Positions 11,672-22,590 of a stretch of 64,000 nucleotides of DNA are shown here, piece by piece. The notes below the pieces were generated by a model. That model ran no database searches. It was given only the letters and a program-made list of their open reading frames with translations, and was not told the DNA's origin. Position numbers and translations under genes: made by a program. Within the stretch, counting starts at the first letter, position 1. Every line of letters starts with the position of its first letter. The DNA lies in the NCBI RefSeq assembly GCF_028640845.1, contig NC_080540.1:216921300-216985299 (forward strand), read 5' to 3'. This DNA is from Ahaetulla prasina (lineage: Eukaryota > Chordata > Lepidosauria > Squamata > Colubridae).

Positions 11672-12218
11672 CATGATAATGGAGGACAAGTAGAAACAAC
11701 TAGTTACAATTTCGTCTCTCACTTTCATGATATAAGATTCAATGTGAACTCATTCACAAGCTTGATCACATTCACTTCAAATATTTCCTCCACTGTGACT
11801 GACCCAGGCAGCACTTCAGTAGCTTCGTCACCTGGAGTTCCTGAGTAAAGTAAGGTGCCAGCTCAAATCCACAAGTAGACAGAGGCATCTCAAGAGCAAT
11901 CCAGTGAGAAACCAGATCTCTTCCTGTTGCTAGTGGAATTACCAGCCAGATGAAAAGGAAGTCCTCTTGGCATTTATTAGCATCCATCTGGATCCATAAG
12001 GCTGGCCATTCAAAACAGCCTAATCACCTCACAAAAGTCAATCTCATTAGGATGTGATCTGACCATGGCAAAGTCTAGATATAATGTCTTCCAAACACTC
12101 TATATTGGCCATGCTGAAGAAGTCTAAGAATTCAGGTTGTCCTGGTTAAGGAGACTGTTCCCTTCCCTCTCTAGTGGAACAGTGTTGGTTGGGGATGTGG
12201 GGGAATTTATTCCAATAT
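11672..12218. other. Intergenic, no feature recognised
   Basis: No supported element or coding signal. Confidence 0.4.
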
Positions 12219-12226
12219 ATCTAGAA

Positions 12227-12629
12227 CAGGGCTCTCAAACTCGTGGCCTACGGGTTGGATTCGTCATATGCCCATGCCCATGCCCAGTTTAGCAAAGGGG
12301 GAAAATTTCCCAATATGTCACATCGGTGGTGAAATCCAAATTTTTTTACTATCAATTCTGTGGGCATGGCTTGGTGGGCATGGTATGGCTTGGTGGGCAT
12401 GGCAGCGGAAGGATACTGCAAAATCTCCATTCCCTTTCCACTCTCGAGGGAAGGATATTGCAAAATCTCCATTCCCTCCTCACTCTGGGGCCAGCCAGAG
12501 GTGGTATTTGCCGGTTCTCCAAACTGCTCAAAATTTCCACTACCGGTTCTCCAGAACCTATCAGAACCTGCTGGATTTCACCCCTGCATCACATGATGCT
12601 GCAGTGATGACGCAAGTTTGACACCCCTG
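12227..12629. mobile_element. hAT MITE (CAGGGNTNTCAAACT family) with a nested hAT MITE
   Basis: The ends cagggctctcaaact and agtttgacacccctg form the terminal inverted repeat. The element is flanked by a perfect 8-bp target-site duplication, ATCTAGAA, at 12219-12226 and 12630-12637. No transposase is present. A second hAT MITE occupies 12324-12586. Confidence 0.9.
12324..12586. mobile_element. Inner hAT MITE nested in the element at 12227
   Basis: Ends cggtggtgaaatcc and ggatttcacccctg are inverted complements. The flanking 8-mers TGTCACAT and CATCACAT share the last six bases. Internally there is a short direct repeat (aggatactgcaaaatctcca / aggatattgcaaaatctcca) at about 12410 and 12452 and a repeated ggtgggcatgg motif. 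Confidence 0.75.
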
Positions 12630-12637
12630 ATCTAGAA

Positions 12638-13729
12638 GGAACAGTTTGGAAAGTACCGCTTAATTATCCAGAATTTTTTCTTCAAACATTTTACTTTGGA
12701 AGTCAGAGAATAGAAATGTATGAACATCCTGGTATCCAGCCCCTTTTTACAGGGGCTCTATATACATTTTTTTTTTACAAATTTCCATATAAATGGCTAA
12801 AAGATAAGACTAAAGAAAATGATAAAGGATTATGAAAATGCAAACCAAAAGCTAAATCTCCATAAATATAGATCCATTGATTCATTGATCATACAATAAA
12901 CTATAAAGCACCCAATACAATTCAGCACTAAGTGCACTTAAGTCCATTGATTTCAACAGATGTCAGCATAGTTGTCTAGCTTAGATTGTAGTCAACATTT
13001 ATTGTTACTTTAAAGCTCTCCATCTTCAAGCTGTTGTTATATTAGCTGTTAGTCCTTGACTCGGGCCACATAAAACCACTTTTATGATTTTTGAACTCAA
13101 TCTTCTGCATTCAGTCAGCTCAGTAAAATCCGGGCTCCCAAATGCTATCTCTTACTAATCTGGGGTTCCTAGCATTACACCAGTGGCTGCTATGATCTTC
13201 TGACATGTCACCATTACAAAGTTTTGTCTGCTTTACTGCAATTTGCATTTTACCTGAGAATATTAGACTTGAATCCAAAGCCAAACGTATGCAAATTAAA
13301 AGTCTTCAGAATATCGTAGTCCACAAAGGAAGTCCCTAGGAAGCAAATGTCAGGCTTGGGGTGGGCTGGAACATCTACAACTTGTATTACAATTTTAACA
13401 TGAAGAACTGACCGGCCTCCGAATATTTCACGTAATTAGATCAGCTTCTCACCAACCTACAATTCCTTTTGCTCATCTAAAACTGCGATTTTATTTTGCA
13501 TCTATGGCAAGCAGAGTAGGGAGAGAGGAAAGTGAGGCAGAAGCATTATACAACTTTTTGGTAATTCAGTAATATAGTTCAAGTAATATAGTTCACTATG
13601 AAGAGATGGTACTGTCTGTAACTCAGATGCCTTTTTGTTTTTGTTTTTGAAGAAACCATCAGGTAAATTATGGTTTCAGAATAGATGCCTTTGAATATTA
13701 GCTATGAATAATTGAGCCTAAAACAAATG
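12638..13729. other. Intergenic, no feature recognised
   Basis: AT-rich, with scattered homopolymers and no supported coding sequence. Confidence 0.45.
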
Positions 13730-13737
13730 CTGTAGTT

Positions 13738-13815
13738 CAGGGGTCTCCAATCTCCAATCAAATTCTGGGAGTTGAAGTCCTCCAGGCTTAAAGTTGCCAA
13801 GATTGGAGACCTCTG
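13738..13815. mobile_element. Miniature hAT MITE, 78 bp
   Basis: Ends caggggtctccaatct and agattggagacctctg form a 16-bp terminal inverted repeat with one mismatch. A perfect 8-bp target-site duplication, CTGTAGTT, flanks it (13730-13737 and 13816-13823). The body contains ctgggagttgaagtcctcca, a motif common in amniote MITEs. Confidence 0.9.
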
Positions 13816-13823
13816 CTGTAGTT

Positions 13824-14194
13824 CAAAGTATTTAACTTTTGTAGTCAATGCATTACTCCGCCTATTCATTTTCCCAGCAATCAGCATGCCATAGGCCCTA
13901 TGTATGCTCACTCTTCATTGCACTTCGTCCTACAACAAGTTATTTTTCTCTTTCTCCCCCTCCCCACCTCCCCATGTGGATATTTACTGAAAGGTTAAGA
14001 CCATGAAATCTACTGGTTCAGTGCAGGTGGGCAGACAGATTTTTTTTTTCAATTTCCCAGTCAATGTCCCCAAATCATTCAGCTGGCTTCCATGCCTGAG
14101 GAAGTACTAGAGTCGGAGTCTCCCTATTCCTTGATCATCAGAGCATCCTAGCAACTATACTACAATGATTTTAAAAGCGAGAAAATGGGAGGGG
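13824..14194. other. Intergenic, no feature recognised
   Basis: Pyrimidine-rich stretch (tttctctttctccccctcc) near 13950; otherwise nothing recognised. Confidence 0.4.
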
Positions 14195-14202
14195 GAAGGA
14201 GG

Positions 14203-14539
14203 CAGTGGTGGGTTTTAACCGGTGTTACCATCGGTTCACTTCATGCACATGCTTTGTGTGCGATTTGCACGCACGTGCACGCTTTGCTCGCATGCACACT
14301 GAACTTGCGCTCTGCGCAAGTGCATTCCATTTCAGAACAGCTGAGGCGTGGCAATCCACTCTACCGCGCCTATCAGCCAGGCTAAAAACGAACAAATATA
14401 GGTAGTATAGCGCAGAGGCGGGTGGGAGGGCCCAACTACAGTCAGAGTGAACTGGCAACTTTAAGCCTGGAGGACTTCACTCATCATGGCCGCTACCAGT
14501 TCGCCCGAACCAGGGAGAACCAGTAGCAACCAACCACTG
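14203..14539. mobile_element. hAT MITE (CAGTGGTGG family), 337 bp
   Basis: Starts CAGTGGTGGGTTTTAACC and ends CAACCAACCACTG, with a perfect 8-bp target-site duplication GAAGGAGG at 14195-14202 and 14540-14547. The body is rich in alternating purine-pyrimidine runs (gcacgcacgtgcacgc), as in the sister copies at 27155 and 57025. Overlapping open frames here are by-products of the CpG-rich MITE. Confidence 0.95.
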
Positions 14540-14547
14540 GAAGGAGG

Positions 14548-15445
14548 GGAGAAAAGGCATAGCAACGCAAGGCAGGCAAGGCTAGTATTCCTACTGTCAG
14601 CCAACACCTACATCTATTATCATCAGTCTCCTAGTCCTTGTCTTTTAACCAAGATGTCTGGTTGATTGGCCAATACTTGCTTGTCCATCAGGATCTGGAA
14701 GTCCACAGGATTTTCGCCCTGTTATTCTGTACAATCTTCTGTGGAATAACACATCTGGACTCGAGAGAATCCAGCCCATACACTAGGTAGATATTCGTGT
14801 ACACAAAGCTAGCAACTTGGTTGTGCCATTCAATGTATTGTGTTCTTGTCTGCCTTTCACATTCTGCCACTTTGTATTAGACTTTTCTAACATCTCTCTG
14901 CACAGTGTGCAACTTGGGTCTCTGGTGTGATAGATCCTGCTTCTATGAGTCTGGTGCTTAGAGACAGACAATAGCTAGCTAGCTGTACATACATTCTGGA
15001 TTCTATTCTGTTAATCTTGGTTGATAGCTGAATGTACATTTTGTATTACATTCTACATTGTGGTCTGCACAGAACTACATATATTTGAATGCAACCCTAA
15101 CTCTTGTATTCCAGTAAGGTCATTTACGATGGTAGATAGACCCGTACATAAAATTAACAATTCAAAAGCAGAGTCGGTTTCATTGAAATACTTACGTTTT
15201 GTCATTTCTTAGGAGAACCTAAGATGTCTAGATGTGGATCAGAACAAGGTCTGCTTAGTTTTAACAAGGCGACAGCATATCTCAACTTGTTTCATTTGTT
15301 ACTCTTTTCATTTGATCTTATGATCACACCAAACCTCTTCCACCAACTGTTAAATTCTGATTCTTGAACAAAAGATGCAAAAAAAAAATCAAATGGGATG
15401 GCTTTAGAGTACTATACTAACGATAAAATTGTGAGAAATGTGATT
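14548..15445. other. Intergenic, no feature recognised
   Basis: No supported repeat or coding signal. Confidence 0.4.
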
Positions 15446-15690
15446 TAATGTAGTGGTTAAGGCATCAAGGTAGACACCGGGAAACTTTGAATTTCCACTT
15501 TAGACACAAAGCCAGCTGGATAACCTTGGGTCTCCCTCCCTCCCTCTCTGTCTCTCTCTCTCTCTCTCTCTCTTCCCCCCACCCCCACCCCAGGAAGAAA
15601 GCAATGGGAAACTTCTTCTGATAAGCCTTGCAAAGAAAACTGTAGGGACATGCCCAGGCAGTCTCTGAGAATTGGACACAATTGAATGGA
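15446..15690 (+). mobile_element. tRNA-derived SINE with Bov-B-like tail
   Basis: The head tagtggttaaggcatcaagg carries an A-box-like motif. The 3' end ctctgagaattggacacaat resembles the Bov-B 3' end (gggtcggacatgac at 6355), as in Sauria-type SINEs. A TC-rich microsatellite (15531-15585) has expanded in the middle. Confidence 0.7.
15531..15585. repeat. (CCCT)n/(TC)n microsatellite
   Basis: Runs of ccctccct and tctctctctc, followed by a C-rich block, inside the SINE at 15446. Confidence 0.9.
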
Positions 15691-15795
15691 AGTGGGGGAA
15701 AAAAAGATATTATTTCCAGATAGCTGTGGCTTGAAAAGGCTGGATTATTTTTCTTTGGAACTAGGCACCATTTATCTCTACAACCAAGAAATGAT

Positions 15796-16146
15796 AGATA
15801 AAAGGCAAAGGTTCCCCTTGCACATACGTGCTAGTCGTTGCCGACTCTAAGGGGTGATGCTCATCTCTGTTTCAAACCAAAGAGCCAGCGTTGTCCGAAG
15901 ACGTCTCTGTGGTCATGTGGCCGGCATGACTCAACACCAAAGGCACACGGAACGCTGTTACTTTCCCACCAAATGTGGTCCCTATTTTTTCTACTTGCAT
16001 TTTTATGTGCTTTCGAAACTCCTAGGTTGGGACAAGTAACGGGAGCTCACCCTGTTACACGGCAGCACTAGGGATTCGAACCACTGAGCTGCCAACCTTT
16101 CGATCGATAAGTTCGACGTCCTAACCCCTGAGCCACCGCGTCCCTT
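15796..16146 (-). mobile_element. tRNA-derived SINE, about 350 bp, minus strand
   Basis: Read on the minus strand it starts with a head like gggacgcggtggctcagggg (A-box-like) and a B-box ggttcgaatccctag, and ends in gaacctttgccttttatc. A 9-bp target-site duplication AGAAATGAT flanks it at 15787-15795 and 16147-16155. The same family occurs at 58458. Confidence 0.9.
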
Positions 16147-16155
16147 AGAAATGAT

Positions 16156-16492
16156 TAAATGATTAAAGAAATGATACAAGATAGTAAACACGTTTCCATT
16201 GGTGCAATGATCCTTCATAGACAAGGCAGTTCATATTAAGCAACAATGTTGTCAACTGCTGGGATGCTAGCAAAAAAATACCAGCCTTAGCAGTAGGCAG
16301 ATTAAACCCAAATCAATCATAGGTTCCATCCAAAAACATTATTAAAGGCAAAAGATCCCCCCCCCCATTTCGTACAATACTCCTTCTCTGGAGTGAAGCA
16401 ACGGAAGAGGAATGCAAGGTACAAAACTCACAACAAGCGTGTTGATGCACCTGCACACAAAAGCTGTTAAATGTTTCAATTGAATGCAAGTA
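16156..16492. other. Intergenic, no feature recognised
   Basis: Sequence into which Gypsy element A inserted; nothing recognised apart from short homopolymers. Confidence 0.45.
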
Positions 16493-16497
16493 TATAT

Positions 16498-16676
16498 TGT
16501 AATGTATCTTTAAATGGTTTTGGCGGGAAACAAGCACGTTGCTGATTGGTTAAAGCCGCCGGTAGAACTGTATATAAGGAGAGGTTTTTCCCCAGCCTGG
16601 TTGCTGGGTTCACCATATATTAAAGAGCTGTTGTCACTACCCTGGTCTCCAGCCTCGTTACTTCCCGAACTTAACA
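16498..16676 (+). repeat. 5' LTR of element A
   Basis: TGTAATGTATC...CTTAACA, TG...CA ends. A TATA box, tatataa, lies at 16571-16577 and a likely polyadenylation signal, attaaa, at 16619-16624, spaced as expected for U3-R-U5 in a very short LTR. A gattggttaa (CCAAT-type) motif lies upstream of the TATA box. Confidence 0.95.
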
Positions 16677-16677
16677 C

Positions 16678-16700
16678 TGGCGACGAGGATGGGATTTCGA
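16678..16700 (+). promoter_or_regulatory. Primer-binding site, tRNA-Ser(GCU)-like
   Basis: One base after the LTR the sequence reads tggcgacgaggatgggattt. From memory of vertebrate tRNA-Ser(GCU), this complements its 3' end including CCA over about 18 bases. The equivalent site of element B has two changes within the first 16 bases. Confidence 0.75.
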
Positions 16701-16772
16701 GGCTAAGAGCACCAGGAACGAGCTGAACGCACGGAGAACCGAACCCAGCAAACTCAGGGCAGAAACGCGGAG

Positions 16773-17560
16773 ATGGCCAGCTACACTCCGCCCGCACCGT
16801 TTGACCCAGCCAGGGAGAAATGGGGAACGTACATGACCCGTTTCGAAAGCTTCCTAGAAGCAAACGAACTGCAAGGAGTTCCAGACAACCGCAAAAGGGC
16901 ATATTTCCTGAGCCACTGCGGTCCTGAGGTCATCGACATTGCGAAGCCCTGGCAGAGCCAACGCCGTACAATCGGTATCGTGGCAAACTCTGCAAAATCT
17001 ATTGAAGAACCATTTCCGGCCAACACCGTCCAAATACGTACGGCGTTTTGAATTTGGGGAGCGCAGACAGCAAGAGGGCGAATCCATCAGCGATTACATG
17101 GCCGCCCTGCGAAAAGCCTCCAAGGACTGTGGGTACCGAGACTTGGATGAGGAGCTGTTAGAGCAACTCATCCGTGGGGTCAGAGACATGCTTATGGAGG
17201 CGGCTGCTATCAAAAGCAATCTAACGCTGGCAAACGCCTGGACGAAGCCAGAGCTCATGAGATGTCCACCCAAGCGGCGGAAACCCTGCAAAGCCACTCG
17301 CCAACGGCGACAAATCAACCCCGGTCCATAGTGAAGAAATCCAGCCCGAATCAGACGGCGAGGATGAGGAAGGAGTTTGCCTCACCGAGAGAAGGGAAAA
17401 GAAGACCGGGATGAATATGGAAGTTGCGGAGGGCAACACCAGCGTCAACGATGCAAGTTCAAGGACGCTACATGTCGGCGTGCGAGAAGAAGGGCACCTG
17501 GCTCAAGTCTGTCGAGCACCCCAACCTTCCGCCAAAATTCAAACCAACCAATCAGAGCGC
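16773..17560 (+). pseudogene. gag remnant of Gypsy element A
   Basis: Gag is the structural protein that packages the element's RNA. Translation starts at the ATG at 16773 (MASYTPPAPFDP), aligned with the ATG at 36564 in element B. The frame shifts near 16955, continues in another frame with SISDYMAALRKASKDC and LEQLIRGVRD, and shifts again before the nucleocapsid part. The two zinc knuckles survive only in pieces: the first as CGGQHQRQRC-like text in the frame at 17377, the end of the second as GHLAQVC in the frame at 17411. At least three small indels relative to element B therefore break it. Confidence 0.85.
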
Positions 17561-18511
17561 GGATCGGCAAGGCGACCCGCGATTGGTCCAAACAAAAAGG
17601 GCGCGAACTCAAATCGAACGACCGTGATCATAGGCCGTGCAGCAACCCGCATCGAGAAGAAAATCTTCACTAAACCGAAAATCGAAGGAGTGCCGTGCCG
17701 ACTAGAAGTGGACACCGGGTCAGCGATCACAATCATGTCCTGGGACACTTTTGCAAAAGCTTTGCCGAGAATCGCCAAACGCAAACTGCAAACACAACGG
17801 CTACGAGTGCACGACTACCAAGGGAATCGCATCCCTGTTCGAGGGACCACCTCCGTCCGCGTCGAGTATGGACCACACAAGAAGACCCTGCCCATCACGA
17901 TAGTCGAAGGGACACTGCCAAGTCTGTTGGGACTAGACTGGTTCCGTGCATTGGGCATGGGAGTGACTGGCATCTACAGAAGTGACTTTAACCTAAAAGA
18001 CACACTCATGAACGAGTTCGAAGATGTCTTCAAGGACTGCCTGGGCAAGTACAAGGGGACCCCTATTTCCTTCAATTTAGATCCCCAGGTAGCCCCCATT
18101 AGGTTAAAGGCAAGGAGAGTCCCTTTTGCCCTTAAACCTAAGATTGACAAGGAGATAGACAAGCTCATCAGTCAGGGGATTCTGGTGCCAGTCGATCACG
18201 CAAAGTGGGAGACGCCAATCGTCACCCCAGTAAAACCAGATGGGTCAGTTAGAATCTGCGCTGACTACAAGGCGACGTTAAACAAAGCCTTGCAGAAAAG
18301 CGCCACCCGGTCCCGTGGTGCAACACTTGCTGCACTCGCTGGGGCAAGGGCACACGTCTTTGCCAAGTTAGATTTGGCTCAAGCCTATCAACAACTGCCC
18401 GTGAGACGCCAACACAGCCAAGCCCAGACGATTGTGACTCACAGAGGTGCTTTCAAGTGTACCCGGTTACAGTTTGGGGTGAGTGTGGCACCTGGTCTAT
18501 TCAAAATTTAA
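17411..18511 (+). pseudogene. Protease and N-terminal RT remnant of element A
   Basis: A 366-codon open frame spans the aspartic protease and the first part of reverse transcriptase. The protease active site DTGSA is at 17711-17725, followed by the LLGLDWF motif. The RT part shows the fingers/palm sequence WETPIVTPVKPDGSVRIC and FAKLDLAQAYQQLPV with the first catalytic Asp, then FGVSVAPGLF. The frame ends at 18511 because of a small indel just before the catalytic YFDD segment. The region 18300-18330 differs from element B by a change that alters the residues after NKALQKSA. Confidence 0.85.
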
Positions 18512-20726
18512 TGGGCGACTTCTGCAAGGGCTCCGGGTAGTCCCTATTTCGATGATGTATTGGTATCAGCGAAAATTTAGAAGAATTGGGGAGCATTTGA
18601 GAAAAGTTCTGGGCATTTTCCGGTCAGCGGTCTAAAGGTTAAAGTGAACAAATGCCAGATAGGTAGAATCCGTAGATTTCTTGGGCTACAGAATAGACAA
18701 GGAGAATTCACCCCACTGAAAGCAAGGTCAAGGCAATGAAAGGCTCCAGCGCCCAAAAACAAAACAGAGCTACAGGCATTCCTGGGTCTAGTGAATTTTA
18801 CGGTCTTTTAAAAATAAGGCAACCGTTGCCGAGCCGCTACATAAGTTACTGGGAAAGAATACTGCTTGGTCTTGGGGAAAGTCGGAAGCTAGGGCTTCGA
18901 GCAGTAAAAACCTACTCTCGGCGATAGCTTACTGGTTCAGTATCATAGCTCATTGCCATTGGTATTAGTTGCGATGCTTCCCCTTACGGGTGGGGCTGTG
19001 CTCAGCCACAGGTTTCCAAATGGCACAGAAGCCCCAATAGCCTACTCCAGAGCGATGTCCTCGACAGAGAGGAACTATAGCCAGTTGGATAAGGAAGCTA
19101 GCTATTGTGTCAGGGGTAAAAAGTTTCACGAATCGTTTTTGGTAGAGACTTTGAAATTGTGACAGACCATAGACCACTGTTAGGGATACTGGCTGGCGAC
19201 CCAACGCCTGTGGCACTGTCGCCACGATTGACCCGATGGACTATCTTCTTGGCCGCCTATTCCTACAAACTGCAGCATCGGCCGGAAAGAGGTGGGGCAT
19301 GCGGACGCATTAAGCAGATGCCCACTACCAGGGCGATCGAGACCCCACTCGGGGACACCCATACTGTTAATTGACTCTGACTCTGGCCCAGTCACATCTA
19401 AGGAGGTGGCTCGGGCATCATACCGGGACATTACCTTGAGAACTGTACTCGGTTGGGTACAAAGAGGGTGGCCGCTGCGCCGAGCGTTTTAAGGAATTTG
19501 TAAAAAACGTGGGGAACTTTCGGCTCAAGGGGTGCCTGCTATGGGGGATGAGTGGTGATCCCAGAAAATTGAGGAAAAGGGTGTTGGATCTCCTCCACGA
19601 GGTCACCCAGGGATCGTTAGGATGAAGGGTCTAGCGAGAAGCTATGTGTGGTGGCCTTAATGGACTCAGAAATTGCTGAAAGGGTAGGAAATGCCAGGCC
19701 TGCCAGGAGTCCAGACCGCTACCCCAACGGCCCCGGTTCGGGAATGGGAGAAACCCCAGGGCCCTGGTCTAGAATACACATTGATTTTGCGGCCCTTCCA
19801 CGGCCAAACCTTCCTGGTAGTAGTAGCGCCTATTCCAAATGGCTGGAAATCATTCTCATGAGATCCATGACAGCCGAGGCCGTGATCTCAGTCCTCGGCA
19901 CCTATTTGTAACCCATGGGTTGCCCGACACGCTAGTGTCCGATAACGCCCGCAATTCACGGCAACCCAATTTGAAGAATACTTGGCAGAGGAGGGCATCT
20001 GACATGCCCTCTCGGCGCCTTTCCACCCTGCGACGAATGGCCTTGCAGAGCGTTCCGTCCGGAGCGCTAAAGAGGCATTGTCCAGACTTAAGCCAGGCGA
20101 CTGGCAAACAAAAATAGATATTTTCCTGGCAGTCCAACACAGAACCCCTGTGTCACAACCGCAGAAGCCCAGCCGAATTATTAATGGGCCGAAGCTCAGG
20201 TGCCCACTAGACCGTCTAAATCCAAACTATACACCGGAGGGTTACAAGGGGAAATAGGAAAACAAGAGAAATGGACATAGGCGACGAGTGTGGGCACACA
20301 ACTATGGTGAAGGCCCAACCTGGATAGCAGGACAAATCCTAAACAGAACAGGTCCAAATCATACTTAGTAGAATTAAGGACGGCCGAGTATGGGCGCCAC
20401 ATAGACCAAATAAGAAACGCATAGCTGAACAATCTGAATCAATAGAAACAGGCCCTGACTACACAATGTTTGATTCCACAGCTGACTCAAACCCGGAGAA
20501 CTCGCAGGACTTAGCTGAAATTCGGAGGTCCAGCGACGCCCACAGGTTCCAGTAGAAAACAGCAGGGACGACTCTGCTAATAATCCAGGGCCGGATGGCC
20601 TAGAGGAGGAGCTGAGAGGAGCAAACAGCCCCTCCGGTCAGCTCGACCCACTCCCAGGAATGTACTGCGAGGTCCGAAAGAGTCAGGAGACGCCCAGTCT
20701 ATTTGCGTGATTACGTTGAAAAATAA
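18512..20726 (+). pseudogene. RT C-terminus, RNase H and integrase remnant of element A
   Basis: This stretch matches the same region of element B but is scattered with one- and two-base losses, so the homologous text appears in short pieces. Visible are YFDD (18545-18556), the RNase H pieces at 18953-19162 (ERNYSQLDKEA) and 19159-19290 (TDHRPLLGILAGD, RLTRWTIFLAAYSYKLQHR), and the integrase core start GPWSRIHIDFAALPRPN in the frame at 19648-19911. The second catalytic region (VSDNA) is in another frame near 19935. The last codons end in a TAA at 20724-20726, matching the element B C-terminus. None of these enzymes can be made from this copy. Confidence 0.85.
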
Positions 20727-20764
20727 TATGTAAATATCATGTAAATAGGGGTAAAGTGTTTTCT

Positions 20765-20776
20765 GGGGGGAAGGAG
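20765..20776 (+). promoter_or_regulatory. Polypurine tract of element A
   Basis: GGGGGGAAGGAG directly precedes the 3' LTR and is the expected plus-strand primer. Confidence 0.85.
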
Positions 20777-20955
20777 TGTAATGTATCTTTAAATGGTTTT
20801 GGCGGGAAACAAGCACGTTGCTGATTGGTTAAAGCCGCCGGTAGAACTGTATATAAGGAGAGGTTTTTCCCCAGCCTGGTTGCTGGGTTCACCATATATT
20901 AAAGAGCTGTTGTCACTACCCTGGTCTCCAGCCTCGTTACTTCCCGAACTTAACA
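20777..20955 (+). repeat. 3' LTR of element A
   Basis: 179 bp; no difference from the LTR at 16498 found when compared line by line. Confidence 0.95.
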
Positions 20956-20960
20956 TATAT

Positions 20961-21394
20961 AGTTAAAGAAATAGGAATGGGTAATCTGAAAGGAAGAATG
21001 TGACATAAAAGAGACACAATCAGGAATATCAAGCACTACAAGGCTATTTTTTCTTATTTGGATGAAAGATTCTATCACCACATGCTATCTAAATATGACC
21101 AAAGAAAGCCAGATATTTTTAAGGGGGGGATGGGCGGATTATCTGCCTGCTTTGCTTTATATTTATTTGTTTTATTTTAGGAATGCATGCCCCAATTGTC
21201 TATAGGAATGTACAAATAAAACTAAAAATTAGTTTAGAATAAACAGTTTCAAAATTTTGGCATCTCTCCAGAGACAGAAAAAACAGAAAAGAAAAACAGA
21301 AACTTAGGTGGATAGGCCAATAAATCAGCCAATCTGCCTGAAGGACAAGATTATATAATTCAGATTATGTTAAATATATTATTAATTAATTAAT
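20961..21394. other. Intergenic, no feature recognised
   Basis: AT-rich; a short ATTA run at 21379-21396. Confidence 0.4.
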
Positions 21395-21610
21395 TAGATT
21401 TAAAAGAATAACGGAGTTGGAAAGGACCCCAACTCCCTTCTCAAGTAGGAAACCCTATATCATTTCAGATAAATGGTTGCCCAATCTCTTCTTAAAAACT
21501 TCCAGCACCCACAGCTTCTGGAGGCAAGTCCTTCCACCGATTAATTGTTCTCACTGTCAGGAAATTTCTTCTTAGTTCTAGGTTGCTTCTCTCCTTGATT
21601 AGCACCTTTT
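21395..21610 (-). mobile_element. CR1 LINE 3' end fragment
   Basis: In reverse this carries the classic CR1 3' region: acggagttggaaaggacccc, then ccaatctcttcttaaaaact, ccttccaccgattaattgtt and aggaaatttcttcttagttc. It is 5'-truncated and non-coding. Confidence 0.75.
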
Positions 21611-21819
21611 TTATATCACTTTTCCTCCAGGCACTCAAAATGTTATACAGAGTCACTCTGTGTGTGACTAAATTTCACAAATAAATAAATACATGACACT
21701 TAGTCCTCCAATTTTCTCTACACCTCAGAGTCATTAATAACTAGGAAGGAGCCAAAGTTGAATCTTAGTTCTGTGGACAAGACTAGGCATGATATCCACA
21801 ACCTTCATGTCAGGCAAGC

Positions 21820-22041
21820 AGCAATAGCACTTAGACTTATATACAGCTTCACAGTGCTTTACAGCCCTCTCTAAGTGGTTTACAGAGTCAGCATATTGCC
21901 CCCAATGATCTGGGTCCTCATTTTACTGACTTCGGAGGATGGAAAGCTGAGTCCACCTTGAGCCTGGTGAGATTCGAACTGCCAAATTGCAGGCAGCTGG
22001 CAGTCAGCAGAAGTAGCCTGCAGTACTGCATTCTAACCACC
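21820..22041 (-). mobile_element. tRNA-derived squamate SINE
   Basis: Same family as 4079, reversed: the tail gcaatagcacttagacttat is on the left and the tRNA-like head on the right (gcagtactgcattctaacca). Confidence 0.85.
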
Positions 22042-22582
22042 ATCATATGACTGGGACATCTGACTTATATTCTTCTTAATTTAATCTTGCAGAGGTAGGA
22101 GTCCATATACAATGTGACACTTGATATTTAAAGACTTGATATCGTATGAATATAAGATATGAGCATTTTGAGATTCTGTTTTTTTCCTTGAGGCATATTC
22201 TCCTACCATCTTTTACAATTACCTAGTTCAAGTAGAGGCATATTTCAGGACCCATTATGATGCCACACTCAAGACTTTGAGAGATTACATATTGCACTGA
22301 AGTTGTTGCGTTGTGCACAGTTAGACCTGAAAATAATCCATGAATCTAGATTAAAGAGCAAAGCTTCCATGGAGGCCAGAGATCTACTTACATCTAATTC
22401 TGCCCCCAAAAGAACAATAAAACAGCCAGTGAATAATAGGAGCAGAAGATCCTTGTGGATGGTGATCTGTCTTCCATATGGAGTATTTATTTGGATGCTC
22501 TTGACATTGTAATTGAGATACACTGCTTTACACATACATCAGACCCCGTGAGCTCCTTGAAGGGCAGTCTCAGGACCAGGTT
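22042..22582. other. Intergenic, no feature recognised
   Basis: The short open frames at 22269-22535 on both strands have no recognisable domain. Confidence 0.4.
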
Positions 22583-22590
22583 CTTTAGTA

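Larger units (their letters stand above)
16493..20960 (+). mobile_element. Ty3/Gypsy LTR retrotransposon A (whole element with TSD)
   Basis: Two LTRs of 179 bp with no difference seen by eye bound a 4.46-kb element. The target-site duplication is TATAT (16493-16497 and 20956-20960). Order of parts: 5' LTR, primer-binding site, gag, protease, RT, RNase H, integrase, polypurine tract, 3' LTR. The order RT-RNase H-integrase defines Ty3/Gypsy. The short LTRs, the Gag opening with PPAPFDP and the fused gag-pol layout point to a mag-like clade, which is an inference. The interior is heavily frameshifted, so the copy cannot encode its proteins. Confidence 0.95.

Noticed and set aside
14185..14458. 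Cys/His-rich open frames on both strands
   Set aside because: Produced by the alternating GC-rich interior of the hAT MITE at 14203.
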